Source of the DNA: Streptomyces sp. Z26
GTDB taxonomy: Bacteria; Actinomycetota; Actinomycetes; Streptomycetales; Streptomycetaceae
Direction of reading: 5' to 3'
Length of the DNA stretch: 64,000 nt
NCBI RefSeq assembly: GCF_003665095.1
Contig: NZ_RCHV01000002.1
Location: 4,388,501-4,452,500 of the forward strand
A program made the position numbers and the translations under genes. The notes under the pieces are model-generated. The model was not told the origin of the DNA, ran no database searches, and saw only the letters and a list, made by a program, of their open reading frames with translations. Below are positions 20,601-32,600 of the stretch, piece after piece; position 1 is the first letter of the stretch, and the number at the start of each line of letters is the position of its first letter.

Positions 20601-23600
20601 ACGCCGCGCTGCGCGCGCTCGACCGCGCGCTGGCGGCGGGCGACAGCACCGTGGTCGTCGCGGACGTGGACTGGGCGCGCTTCGGCGCCACGTTCACCAG
20701 CCGCCGCGCCGCCCCCCTGTTCGCCGAACTGCCCGAGGCGGCAGGCGCGTTGGAGGGCGTCGTCCTCCAGGACGCCGCCCCCGCGCTGCGCGGGCGGCTC
20801 GCCGGGCTGGCGGCGGAGGAGCGCGACCGCGCGCTGCTGGACCTCGTACGGCAGCACGCCGCGACCGTCCTGAACCACCGCGACGCGTCCGCCGTCGAAC
20901 CGGCCCGCGCGTTCCGCGACATGGGCTTCGACTCGCTCACCGCCGTCGAACTCCGCGGCCTGCTCGGCGCCGACACCGGCCTCACGCTGCCCGCCACCCT
21001 CGTCTTCGACCACCCGACGCCGACGGCCGTCGCGGAGCTGCTGCGCGACGAGCTGTTCGGCGCCGACACCTCCGGCGCGGTGCCCGCCGCGCTCGGCGGG
21101 AGCGCCGTCTCGGACGACCCGGTCGTCATCGTCGGCATGGGCTGCCGCCTGCCGGGCGGCGTCGCCGGGCCGGAGGACCTGTGGCGGCTGGTCGAGGAGG
21201 GCGGCGACGCGATCGGCGGGTTCCCGACCGACCGCGGCTGGGACCTCGACGCGCTGTTCGGCGGCGCCGAGGGCGCTGCCACCGCGGAGGGTTCCACCGG
21301 TACGTCCGGGCTCAGCGACACCCGCAGCGGCGGCTTCCTGCACGACGCCTCCGGCTTCGACCCCGTCTTCTTCGGCATCAGCCCGCGCGAGGCGCTGGCC
21401 ATCGACCCGCAGCAGCGGCTGCTGCTGGAGACGTCGTGGGAGGCCCTTGAGCGGACGGGCATCGCGCCCACGTCGCTGCGCGGCAGCCGTACGGGCGTCT
21501 TCGTCGGCGCCAGCACGTCCGGCTACGGCAGCGGGCTCCAGGAGGCGCCCGAGGGGCTGGGCGGTCATCTGCTGACCGGCAGCGCGGGCAGCGTGGTGTC
21601 CGGGCGCGTCTCGTACACGCTGGGCCTGGAAGGTCCGGCCGTCACCGTCGACACGGCGTGCTCGTCGTCGCTCGTCGCGCTGCACTGGGCCGCGCAGGCG
21701 CTGCGCAACGGCGAGTGCGACCTCGCGCTGGCGGGCGGCGTCGCGGTCATCGGGAACCCGGGCGCGTTCGTCGAGTTCAGCATGCAGGGCGGGTTGGCGC
21801 CCGACGGGCGCTGCAAGGCGTTCGCGGACGAGGCCGACGGCACCGGCTGGTCCGAGGGCGTCGGCGTGCTCGTCGTCGAGCGGCTGTCCGACGCGCGCCG
21901 CAACGGGCACACCGTCCTCGCCACCGTCAGCGGCTCCGCCGTCAACCAGGACGGCGCCTCCAACGGCCTCACCGCGCCCAACGGCCCGTCCCAGCAGCGC
22001 GTCATCCGTGCCGCGCTCGCGCAGGGCGGGTTGACCCCGGACGACGTGGACGCCGTCGAGGGCCACGGCACCGGCACGACGCTGGGCGACCCGATCGAGG
22101 CGCAGGCGCTCCTCGCGACCTACGGGCGGGACCGGGACGCCGAACGGCCGTTGTGGCTCGGCTCGGTGAAGTCCAACCTTGGGCACACGCAGGCCGCCGC
22201 GGGTGTCGCGGGCGTCATCAAGATGGTGCTCGCGCTCCAGCACGGGCGGCTGCCGCGCACCCTGCACGCCGACGCCCCGTCCACGCACGTGGACTGGTCG
22301 GCGGGTGCCGTACGGCTGCTGCACGAGGCCGTGGACTGGCCGCGTACGGACGCGGGACGGCCGCGCCGCGCCGGTGTGTCGGCGTTCGGCGTGTCCGGCA
22401 CCAACGCGCACGTCGTCATCGAGCAGGCCCCGGACAGCACCACCCCGGACGTGGCGGCGACCCCGGACCGTGCCGACGACGCCCCGGCGGCGCGCTCCGG
22501 CGCGGACGCCCCGGTGATCCCGTGGGTGCTGTCCGGCCGTACGGCCGCCGGGCTGCGCGCGCAGGCCGAACGGCTGCTGGCGCATGCCGAGGCGCACCCC
22601 GCGCTCGACCCGCGCGACGTCGCGTACGCGCTCGTCACCACCCGCGCGGTCTTCGAGCACCGCGCAGTCGTCACCGGCGCCGACCGGGACACGCTCCTCG
22701 CGGGCCTGTCGGCCCTCGCGGAAGGCACCCCCGCCGCCCACGCCGTGTCGGGCGCCGTCGCGCCCGGCGGCCGTACGGCGGTGCTGTTCACCGGTCAGGG
22801 CGCACAACGGCCGGGCATGGGCGCGGAGTTGTACGAGGCGTTCCCGGCGTACGCGGAGGCGTTCGACGCCGTCTGCGCGCACTTCGACACCGAACTGGAC
22901 CGCCCCCTGCGGGAGATCGTCGCCGACGGCTCCGGCGTGCTGGACGAGACCGGCTACACGCAGCCCGCGCTGTTCGCCGTCGAGGTCGCGCTGTACCGGC
23001 TGGTCGAATCCTGGGGCGTGAAGCCGGACTTCCTGATCGGCCACTCCATCGGTGAGCTGGCCGCCGCGCACGTGGCGGGTGTGTGGTCGTTGGCGGACGC
23101 CTGCCGTCTGGTCGCCGCCCGTGGCCGCCTGATGCAGGCCCTTCCCTCCGGGGGTGCCATGGTGGCGCTGGAGGCCACCGAGGACGAGGTGCTGCCCCAC
23201 CTCGCGGGCCGCGCCGACGAGTTGTCCGTCGCCGCGCTCAACGGCCCCCGCTCCACCGTCGTTTCGGGCACCGAGGCCGCCGTCGACGCCATCGCGGAGC
23301 ACTTCCGTGCCGAAGGCCGCCGTACGCGCCGCCTCTCCGTCAGCCACGCCTTCCACTCGCCGCTCATGGACCCGATGCTCGCGGACTTCCGTACGGTCGC
23401 GGAGAGCGTCACGTACTACCCACCGCGCGTCCCCGTCGTCTCCGACGTCACCGGCGTGCTCGCCACCGAGGAGCAACTGACCTCGCCCGCCTACTGGGTG
23501 GACCACCTGCGGCAGGCCGTGCGCTTCGCCGACGGCGTCCGCACCCTGGCGGCGCGGGGCGTCACCCGCTTCCTGGAGCTGGGCCCCGACGGCACCCTCA

Positions 23601-26600
23601 CCGCCATGGCACAGGGCTGCCTCGACACCACCGCCACGGCGACGGACACGGCCACCGCCACCGACCCGGACGCCCCCGCGCCCCTCCTCGTCCCCGCCCT
23701 GCGCGACGACCGGCCCGAGGCCGCCGCCCTGCTGGCCGCCGTCTCCGCCGCCTTCGCGCACGGCGTCCCCGTCGACTGGGCCGCGCTGTTCGACGGCGCC
23801 GCGCGCCGCCGCGTGGACCTGCCCACGTACGCGTTCCAGCACCGCCCGTACTGGCTGGAGACCCCGCAGGCCGCCGTCGACGCCACCGCCCTCGGCCTCG
23901 TCCCCGCCGCGCACCCGCTGCTCGGCGCGGCCGTGCCGATGGTGTCGGGCCGTACGGCCGTCCTCACCGGGCGGCTGTCGCTGCGCGCGCAACCGTGGCT
24001 GGCGGAGCACCGCGTGGCCGGTGCGGCCGTCGTGCCCAGCACCGCGTTCCTGGAGCTGGCCGTACGCGCCGGTGACCAGGTCGGCTGCGGCCACGTACGG
24101 GAACTGCTGCTGGAGTCGCCGCTCGTGCTGCCCGAACAGGGCGCCGTGCAGCTCCAGTTGCGCGTCGAGGAGCCGGACGGGAACGGCGTCCGCATGCTCG
24201 GCGTGTACGGCCGCCCCGAGGCCGCCGGACCCGACGCGCCGTGGACCCGGCACGCCGGTGGCGTGCTCGACCCGCGCCCGCCGCGCGCCGGGCACGACGC
24301 GTTCGACTTCACGGCCTGGCCGCCGCCGGGCGCCGAGGCCGTCGACACGGACGGGCTGTACGACCGCCTCGCGGAGAACGGCTTCGCCTACGGCGCCACC
24401 TTCCGCGGCCTGCGCGCCGCCTGGCGCCACGACGGCGACGTGTACGCCGAAGTGACCGTCGGCGCCCGCGAGTCCGGGTCCGGCGCCACCGGCGCGCAGG
24501 CCGACCGCTTCGGGCTGCACCCCGCCCTGCTGGACGCCGCCCTGCACCCGCTGGGCCTCGGCGTGCTGGACGGGCTCGGCGCGGGCCGCATGCTGTTCGC
24601 GTGGAACGGCGCCGCGCTGTACGCCGCGGGCGCCACCACCCTGCGCGTACGGCTCGCCCGTACCGGCGCGGACACCCTGTCCCTCCAGGCCGCCGACGGC
24701 TCGGGACAGCCCGTGCTCGCGGTCGACTCGATGCTGATGCGCCAGGCCGACACCGCGGGCATTGGCGCGGCCGCCGCGACCGCCACCGCGTCGGCCGGTA
24801 CCGCCGCCGCCCCGAAGGCGCCCGAGCGCCGTACGGCCGCGGAGGCCGCCCCGGGCGCCACCGACGCCGTACGGCGCCTGGCCGGGCGGCCGGAGCAGGA
24901 GCGCAGGCGCGCGCTGCTCACGTCCGTACGCACGCAGGTCGCGGCCGTCCTCGGCTACGACGGGCCGCAGGACGTCGACTCCGCGCGGTCCTTCACCGAC
25001 CTGGGCTTCACCTCGCTGACCGCCGTCGAACTGCGCAACCAGCTCAGCGGCGCCCTCGGCGTGACCCTGCCCGCGACCCTCGTCTTCGACCACCCCACAC
25101 CCACCGAACTCGCCGCGCACCTCGACGGCGAACTGTTCGGCGCGGACGCCGCCGGGGCCCTGGCCCGTACGGCGCCGGGCACCCCGCTCGACACCGACCC
25201 GATCGTCATCGTCGGCATGAGCTGCCGCTACCCGGGCGGCGTGACCGGCCCGGACGAGCTGTGGGAGCTGGTCGCCAGCGGGGGCGACGGCATCTCGCCG
25301 TTCCCCACCGACCGCGGCTGGGACCTCAACGCGCTGTACCACGCCGACCCCGACAACCCCGGCACCTGCTACACCCGCGAGGGCGGCTTCCTGCACGACG
25401 CGTCCGCGTTCGACCCGGCGTTCTTCGGGATCAGCCCGCGTGAGGCGACGTCGATGGACCCGCAGCAGCGGCTGCTGCTGGAGGCGTCGTGGGAGGCGCT
25501 GGAGCGCGTCGGCATGGACCCGCAGAGCGTGCGCGGCAGCCGTACGGGCGTCTTCGCGGGCGTCACGTACCAGGACTACACCACGCTCCTCGCCGCCGCG
25601 GAGGAGAGCTACGAGGGGTACGTCGGCACCGGCAACTCGCCGAGCGTGCTGTCCGGCCGCATCTCGTACGTCCTCGGGCTGGAGGGCCCGGCCGTCACCG
25701 TCGACACCGCCTGCTCCTCGTCGCTCGTCGCCCTGCACCTCGCCGTGCAGGCCCTGCGGCAGGGCGAGTGCGACCTCGCACTGGCCGGTGGCGTGACCGT
25801 CATGTCCACACCCGGTTCGCTGATCGAGTTCAGCCGTCAGCGGGCGCTCGCGGAGAACGGCCGCTGCAAGCCGTACTCCGCCGACGCCGACGGCGCCAGC
25901 TGGGCCGAGGGCGTCGGCATGCTCGCCGTCGAACGCCTCTCCGACGCGCGGCGCAACGGGCACCCCGTGCTCGCCGTCGTCAAGGGCAGCGCCCTCAACC
26001 AGGACGGCTCCAGCAACGGCCTCACCGCCCCCAACGGCCCGTCCCAGCAGCGCGTCATCCGCCAGGCACTCGCCTCCGCCCGCCTCGGCACCGCCGACGT
26101 GGACCTCGTGGAGGGCCACGGCACGGGTACGACGCTGGGCGACCCGATCGAGGCGCAGGCGCTGCTCGCCACGTACGGGCAGGACCGGCCGGAGGACCGG
26201 CCGCTGTGGCTCGGTTCGCTGAAGTCCAACGTGGGGCACAGCCAGGCCGCCGCCGGTGTCGGCGGCGTCATCAAGATGGTGCAGGCCATCCGCAACGGGC
26301 TGATGCCGCGGACGCTCTACGCCGACGAGCCCAGCACGCACGTCGACTGGACCGTGGGCGACGTGCGGTTGCTCACCAGCGCGCGGGAGTGGCCGGAGAC
26401 CGGCCGCCCGCGCCGCGCCGGGGTGTCCTCGTTCGGGATGAGCGGCACCAACGCGCACGTCATCATCGAGCAGGCACCCGACGCGCCCGCCGACGCGGAC
26501 GCGGCACCCGAAGCCGCCCCGGACGTACGCGACCGCGCCGCGCTGCCCGTCGTACCGGTCGCGCTCTCCGGCCGTACGGAGGAGGCGCTGCGCGAGCAGG

Positions 26601-29600
26601 CCCGCCGCCTCCGCGCGCGGCTCGTCGCGCACCCGGACACGGACCTCGTGGACCTCGGACGTTCGACGGCGGTCAGCCGCACGGCGTTCGAGCACCGCGC
26701 GGTGCTGCCCGCCGCCGACCGCGACGCGCTCGACGCGCAGCTGCGGGAGGTGGCCGAAGGCGGCGTCTCCGGCGGCTCCGGCGCCGTCACCGGCCTCGTA
26801 CGACAGGGCGAGGGCCCCGTCCTGGTGTTCCCGGGGCAGGGCGCGCAGTGGGCGGACATGGGACGCGTGCTGCTCGTGGAGTCGCCGGTGTTCGCGGAGC
26901 GGATCGCCGCGTGCGAGGCGGCCCTCGACCCGTTCACCGACTGGTCGTTGACGGCCGTGCTGCGCGGCGACGAGGACGCGGCCGACCTGGACCGGGTCGA
27001 CGTCGTCCAGCCCGTGCTGTGGGCCGTGATGGTGTCGTTGGCGGAGGTGTGGCGCTCGTACGGCGTGGTGCCCGCCGCCGTCGTCGGCCACTCGCAGGGC
27101 GAGATCGCCGCGGCGGTCGTCGCCGGTGCGCTGTCGTTGGAGGACGGCGCGCGCGTGGTGGCTCTGCGCAGCCGGGCCATCGTGGAGATCGCGGGCAGCG
27201 GCGGCATGATGTCCGTGCCGCTGGCCGCCGACGCCGTACGCGAGCGACTGGGCGCGTACGACGGCCGGTTGTCCGTCGCCGCCGTCAACGGCCCGACGTC
27301 CGTGGTCGTCTCCGGCGACGCGGACGCCCTCGACGACCTGTTCGCGGCCCTGACCGCCGACGGGGTGCAGGCGCGGAAGGTGTCCGTGGACTACGGGTCG
27401 CACTCCGCGCAGGTGGAGGCCATCCGTACGCAGGTGCTGGACGCCCTCGCCCCCGTACGGCCGCAGGAGGCGGAGCTGCCGTTCCCGTCCACCGTCACCG
27501 GACGGTGGCACGACGGCGAGAAGCTCGTGGACGCCGACTACTGGTACACCAGCCTCCGCGAGACCGTCCGCTTCGAGGAGGCGCTGCGGCTCCTCCTGGA
27601 CGCCGGACACCGGCACTTCATCGAGGTGTCCCCGCACCCCGTCCTCGGTGTCGGCATGCGCGACACCGTCGAGGACAGCGGCGTCGAAGCCGCCGTCCTC
27701 GCCTCGCTGCGCCGGGACCACGGCGGCCTGGAACGGTTCCTGCTGTCCCTCGCCGAGGCCCACGTACAGGGCGTCGACATCGACTGGCGCGCGGTCTACG
27801 CCGGGAGCGGCGCCCGTACGGTCGAGCTGCCCACGTACGCCTTCCAGCGGCAGCGCTACTGGCCCGTCCTCACCCCCGGCGCCGCCGCCGACGACACGGT
27901 CGGCGCCACCGGCACCGACGCCGAGATCCGCTTCTGGGAGACCGTCGAACGCGAGGACCTCGAAACCCTGGCGCGGTCCCTGGAGTTGGGCGGGGACGCC
28001 CCGCTCAGCGAGGTGCTGCCCGCGCTGTCGCACTGGCGGCGCCACAGCCAGGAGAAGTCCACCGTCGACAACTGGCGCTACACCGTCCAGTGGACGCCCC
28101 TGACCGGCGGCTCCGGCCGGGCACTGTCCGGTACGTGGCTGCTCGTCGTCCCGTCCGCCGCCGCCGACGAGCCGCTGACCGCGTCCGTCGCGCGGGCGCT
28201 GGAGACGCACGGCGCGACCGTACGCACCGTCGAGACCGCCGGCGACACCGCGCGCGACGCGATGGCCGAGCACGTCCGCGCCGCGACCGGCGGCGACGCC
28301 GTCGCCGGCGTCCTGTCGCTGCTCGCCCTCGACGAGCGCGCCCACCCCGACCACCCCGACGTGCCCCTGTCGCTGTCCGCGACGCTGACCCTCGTCCAGG
28401 CCCTCGGTGACCTCGGCATCGAGGCGCCGCTGTGGTGCGCCACCAGCGGGGCCGTCGCCATCGGCCGCTCCGAGCCGGTGACCAGCGCCGCACAGGCCCT
28501 CGTCTGGGGCCTCGGCCGCGTCGCGGCCCTGGAACACTCCGACCGCTGGGGCGGCCTCGTCGATCTGCCCTCCCGTCGCCCAGCCACCACCCCGGACGGT
28601 GCGCTCCGCGCGTACCCCGAACTGGACTCCCGTGCCGCCGCCCGCCTCGCCGGGCTCCTCGCGGACCCGGCGGGCGAGGACCAGACCGCCGTACGCCCCT
28701 CCGGCGTGTACGCGCGCCGCCTCGCACGGGCGCCCATCGGCCAGTCCGCGCCCACCACGTCGTGGCGCCCGCGCGGCACCGTGCTCGTCACCGGCGGCAC
28801 GGGCGCCGTCGGCAGCCACATCGCGCGCTGGCTCGCGGACCTCGGCGCGGAGCACCTGCTCCTCACCAGCCGCCGGGGTGAGGACGCGCCCGGCGCGGCC
28901 GAGTTGAAGGCCGACCTCACCGGACGCGGCTCCCGCGTCACGATCGCCGCGTGCGACGTGGCGGACCGGGACGCGCTCGCCGCGCTGCTCGACTCCGTAC
29001 CGCGGGACGTCCCGCTGGACGCGGTGTTCCACGTCGCGGGCTCCCTCGACGACGGTGTCATCGAGCAGCTCGACCCCGCCCGCATGCAGCCCGTACTGCG
29101 CACCAAGGCCGGTGCCGCGCTGCACCTGCACGAGCTGACGCGGGACAAGGACCTGTCCGCGTTCGTGCTGTTCTCCTCCACGTCCGGCACCATCAGCGGC
29201 CCCGGCCTCGGCAACTACGCGCCGGGCAACGCGTTCCTCGACGCGCTCGCCCACCAGCGCGCCGCCGAGGGCCTGCCCGCCACCGCCGTCGCCTGGGGCC
29301 ACTGGGCCGACGGCGGCATGGGCGACGGCGCGGTCGGCGACCGGCTCCGGCGCTACGGCGTGTACGACATGGCGCCCGAACTCGCCGCGTCCGCGCTGCT
29401 CCAGGCCATCGAGCACGAGGAGACCTGGATCGCCGTCACGGACATCGGCTGGGAACGCTTCGCGCCCGCCTTCACCGCGCCGCGCCCCAGCGCGCTCCTG
29501 CGCGACCTGCCCGACGCCGTACGGCACCTCACGTCCGCGAGCGACGCCGCCGACGGCGGCGGCGACCTGTCCGCGCTGCGCCAGCACCTCGCCGGACTCT

Positions 29601-32600
29601 CCGGCGACGAGCGGCAGGACGCGGTGCTGAACGTCGTACGGAGCTACGTCGCGACCGTCCTCGGCTACCCCGGGCCGGAGGCCGTCGAGCCGTCCCGCGC
29701 CTTCAGCGACCTGGGCTTCGACTCGCTCAGCGCCGTCGAACTCCGCAACGGCATGAACAAGATCACCGGCCTGCGGCTGCCCGCCACCCTCGTCTTCGAC
29801 TACCCGACGTGCGCCGCGCTGGCCAGGCTGCTGCTGGAGGAGATGACCGAGACGGCCGCCGCACCGGCCGCCGCCGGGACGGCACCCGCCGCGGGCGGCA
29901 CCGGGCTGGAGGAGGAGCCGATCGCGATCGTCGCGATGAGCTGCCGCCTGCCCGGCGACGTCCGTACGCCCGAGCAGTTCTGGCAGCTGCTGCGGGACGG
30001 CGGCGACGCGATCGGGCCGTTCCCCGAGGACCGCGGCTGGGACACCGACCGGATGTCGTCCGGCGAGCCCGGCGCACCCGGCAACATCACCGCGCAGCTC
30101 GGCGGGTTCCTGCCGGACATCGACCGGTTCGACGCGCCGTTCTTCGGGATCTCGCCGCGCGAGGCCGCCGCGATGGACCCGCAGCAGCGGCTGCTGCTGG
30201 AGGTGTCGTGGGAGGCGTTCGAGCGCGCGGGCATCGACCCGTACGCGCTGCACGGCACCCGTACCGGCGTCTTCGCCGGCACCAACGGCAACGACTACAC
30301 GCACCTGCTCGTCGCCTCCGGTGAGGACTTCGAGGGCTACCTCGGCACCGGCAACGCCGCGAGCGTCGTCTCCGGCCGCATCGCGTACACCTTCGGCCTC
30401 GAAGGGCCCGCGCTGACCGTCGACACGGCCTGCTCCGCCTCGCTCGTCGCCCTGCACCTCGCGGCGCAGGCGCTGCGCAGCGGCGAGTGCGACCTGGCGC
30501 TCGCGGGCGGCGCGACGATCATGACGACGCCGGGCCTGTTCCTGGAGTTCAGCCGCCAGGGCGGGTTGGCGTCGGACGGGCGCAGCAAGGCGTTCGCGGA
30601 CCAGGCCGACGGCGCCGGGTTCGCCGAGGGCGCGGGCATGCTCCTCGTCGAGCGGCTCTCGGACGCGCGGAGGAACGGGCACCCCGTGCTCGCCGTCGTC
30701 AAGGGCTCCGCCGTCAACCAGGACGGCGCCTCCAACGGCCTCACCGCGCCGAACGGCCCGTCCCAGCAGCGCGTCATCCGTGCCGCGCTCGCCAGCGGCG
30801 GACTGGAGCCCGGTGACGTGGACGCCGTGGAGGCGCACGGCACCGGTACGACGCTGGGCGACCCGATCGAGGCGCAGGCGCTCCTCGCCACCTACGGGCA
30901 GGGCCGGGACGCCGAACGGCCGCTGTACCTGGGGTCGGTGAAGTCCAACATCGGGCACACCCAGGCCGCCGCCGGTGTCGCCGGACTGATCAAGATGGTG
31001 CTGGCGCTGGAGCACGGCGTGCTGCCCAGCACCCTGCACGTGGACGCGCCGTCCAGCCACGTCGACTGGGACGCGGGCGACATCTCCCTGCTGACGGAGA
31101 ACACCGCGTGGCCCGAGACGGGCCGCCCGCGCCGCGCCGCCGTGTCGTCGTTCGGCATCAGCGGCACCAACGCGCACACCATCCTGGAGGAGGCGCCGTC
31201 CCCGGCGGACGACGCGGACACCGGCCCGGACGCCGCGCCGGACACGGCCCCCGAGGCTCTCGCCGTCGCGCCGCTGCCCGTCGTGCCGTGGACGCTCAGC
31301 GCCCGCACCCGTACCGCCCTGCACGCGCAGGCCGAACGGCTGCTCGCGCACGCCGAGGCGCACCCCGCGCTCGACCCGCAGGACATCGGGCTGTCCCTCG
31401 CCACCGGCCGTACGGTCTTCGACCAGCGCGCCGTCGTCCTCGGCCCCGACCGGGACGCGCTCCTCACCGGGCTGCGCGCGCTCGCCGCGGGCGAGGACGC
31501 CGCCGACGTCGTCACCGGCACGGCCCGCGCCGAGGGCCGTACGGCGGTGCTGTTCACCGGTCAGGGCGCGCAACGGCCGGGCATGGGCGCGGAGTTGTAC
31601 GAGGCGTTCCCGGCGTACGCGGAGGCGTTCGACGCCGTGTGCGCGCACTTCGACGCGGAGCTGGACCGGCCGCTGCGGGACGTGATCGCGGACGGGTCGG
31701 GCGTGCTGGACGAGACGGGGTACACGCAGCCCGCGTTGTTCGCCGTCGAGGTGGCGCTGTTCCGGCTGGTCGAGTCGTGGGGGGTGAAGCCGGACTTCCT
31801 GGTGGGGCACTCCATCGGTGAGCTGGCCGCCGCGCACGTGGCGGGTGTCCTGTCGTTGGCCGACGCCTGCCATCTGGTCGCCGCCCGTGGCCGCCTGATG
31901 CAGGCGCTGCCCTCCGGGGGTGCGATGGTGGCGCTGGAGGCCACCGAGGACGAGGTGCTGCCGCTCCTCGCGGGCCGCGAGGACGAGGTCAGCCTCGCCG
32001 CCGTCAACGGCCCCCGCGCCGTCGTCGTCGCGGGCGCCGAGGCCGCCACCCTGGCCGTCGCGGAGCACTTCCGCGAGGAGGGCCGCCGTACGCGCCGCCT
32101 GTCGGTCAGCCACGCCTTCCACTCGCCGCTCATGGAGCCGATGCTCGCGGACTTCCGGGCCGTCGCGGAACGCGTCGAGTACGCCGCCCCGCGCATCCCC
32201 GTCGTCTCCAACGTCACCGGCCGGCTCGCCGACGCCGCCGAACTGTCCGCCCCCGACTACTGGGTGCGGCACGTACGGCAGGCCGTGCGCTTCGCGGACG
32301 GCGTCCGCACCCTGGCGGCACAGGGCGTCACCCGCTTCCTGGAGCTGGGTCCCGACGGCACCCTCACCGCCATGGCGCAGGGCTGCCTCGACACCACCGA
32401 ACCGGACGGCGCGGCACCGCTGCTCGTACCGGCGCTCCGCAAGGGCCGCCCCGAGGCCGCCGGGCTGCTCGCCGCCTGGTCCGCGCTGTGGACGGCCGGT
32501 GTGCCGCTGCGCTGGGACGGCGCGTTCGCGGACCGCGGCGCGCACCGCGTCGGGCTGCCGACGTACGCCTTCCAGGGCCAGCGCCACTGGCCGAAGGCGC

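Larger units (their letters stand above)
16520..21060 (+). other. PKS module C2: KS-AT(malonyl)-KR(mixed stereo motifs)-ACP
   Basis: KS Cys1783, AT Ser2237 with HAFH from 2335 (malonyl type), ACP Ser3082 in MGFDSL. The KR (from residue 2776, Tyr2916) keeps all catalytic residues. It combines a B-type LDD motif (GVLDDEAV) with the Trp-containing A-type segment GVWGSGG. The second half is almost the same DNA as in module B2, so the two signals come from different ancestries. A hydroxyl is expected; its configuration is uncertain. Confidence 0.88.
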
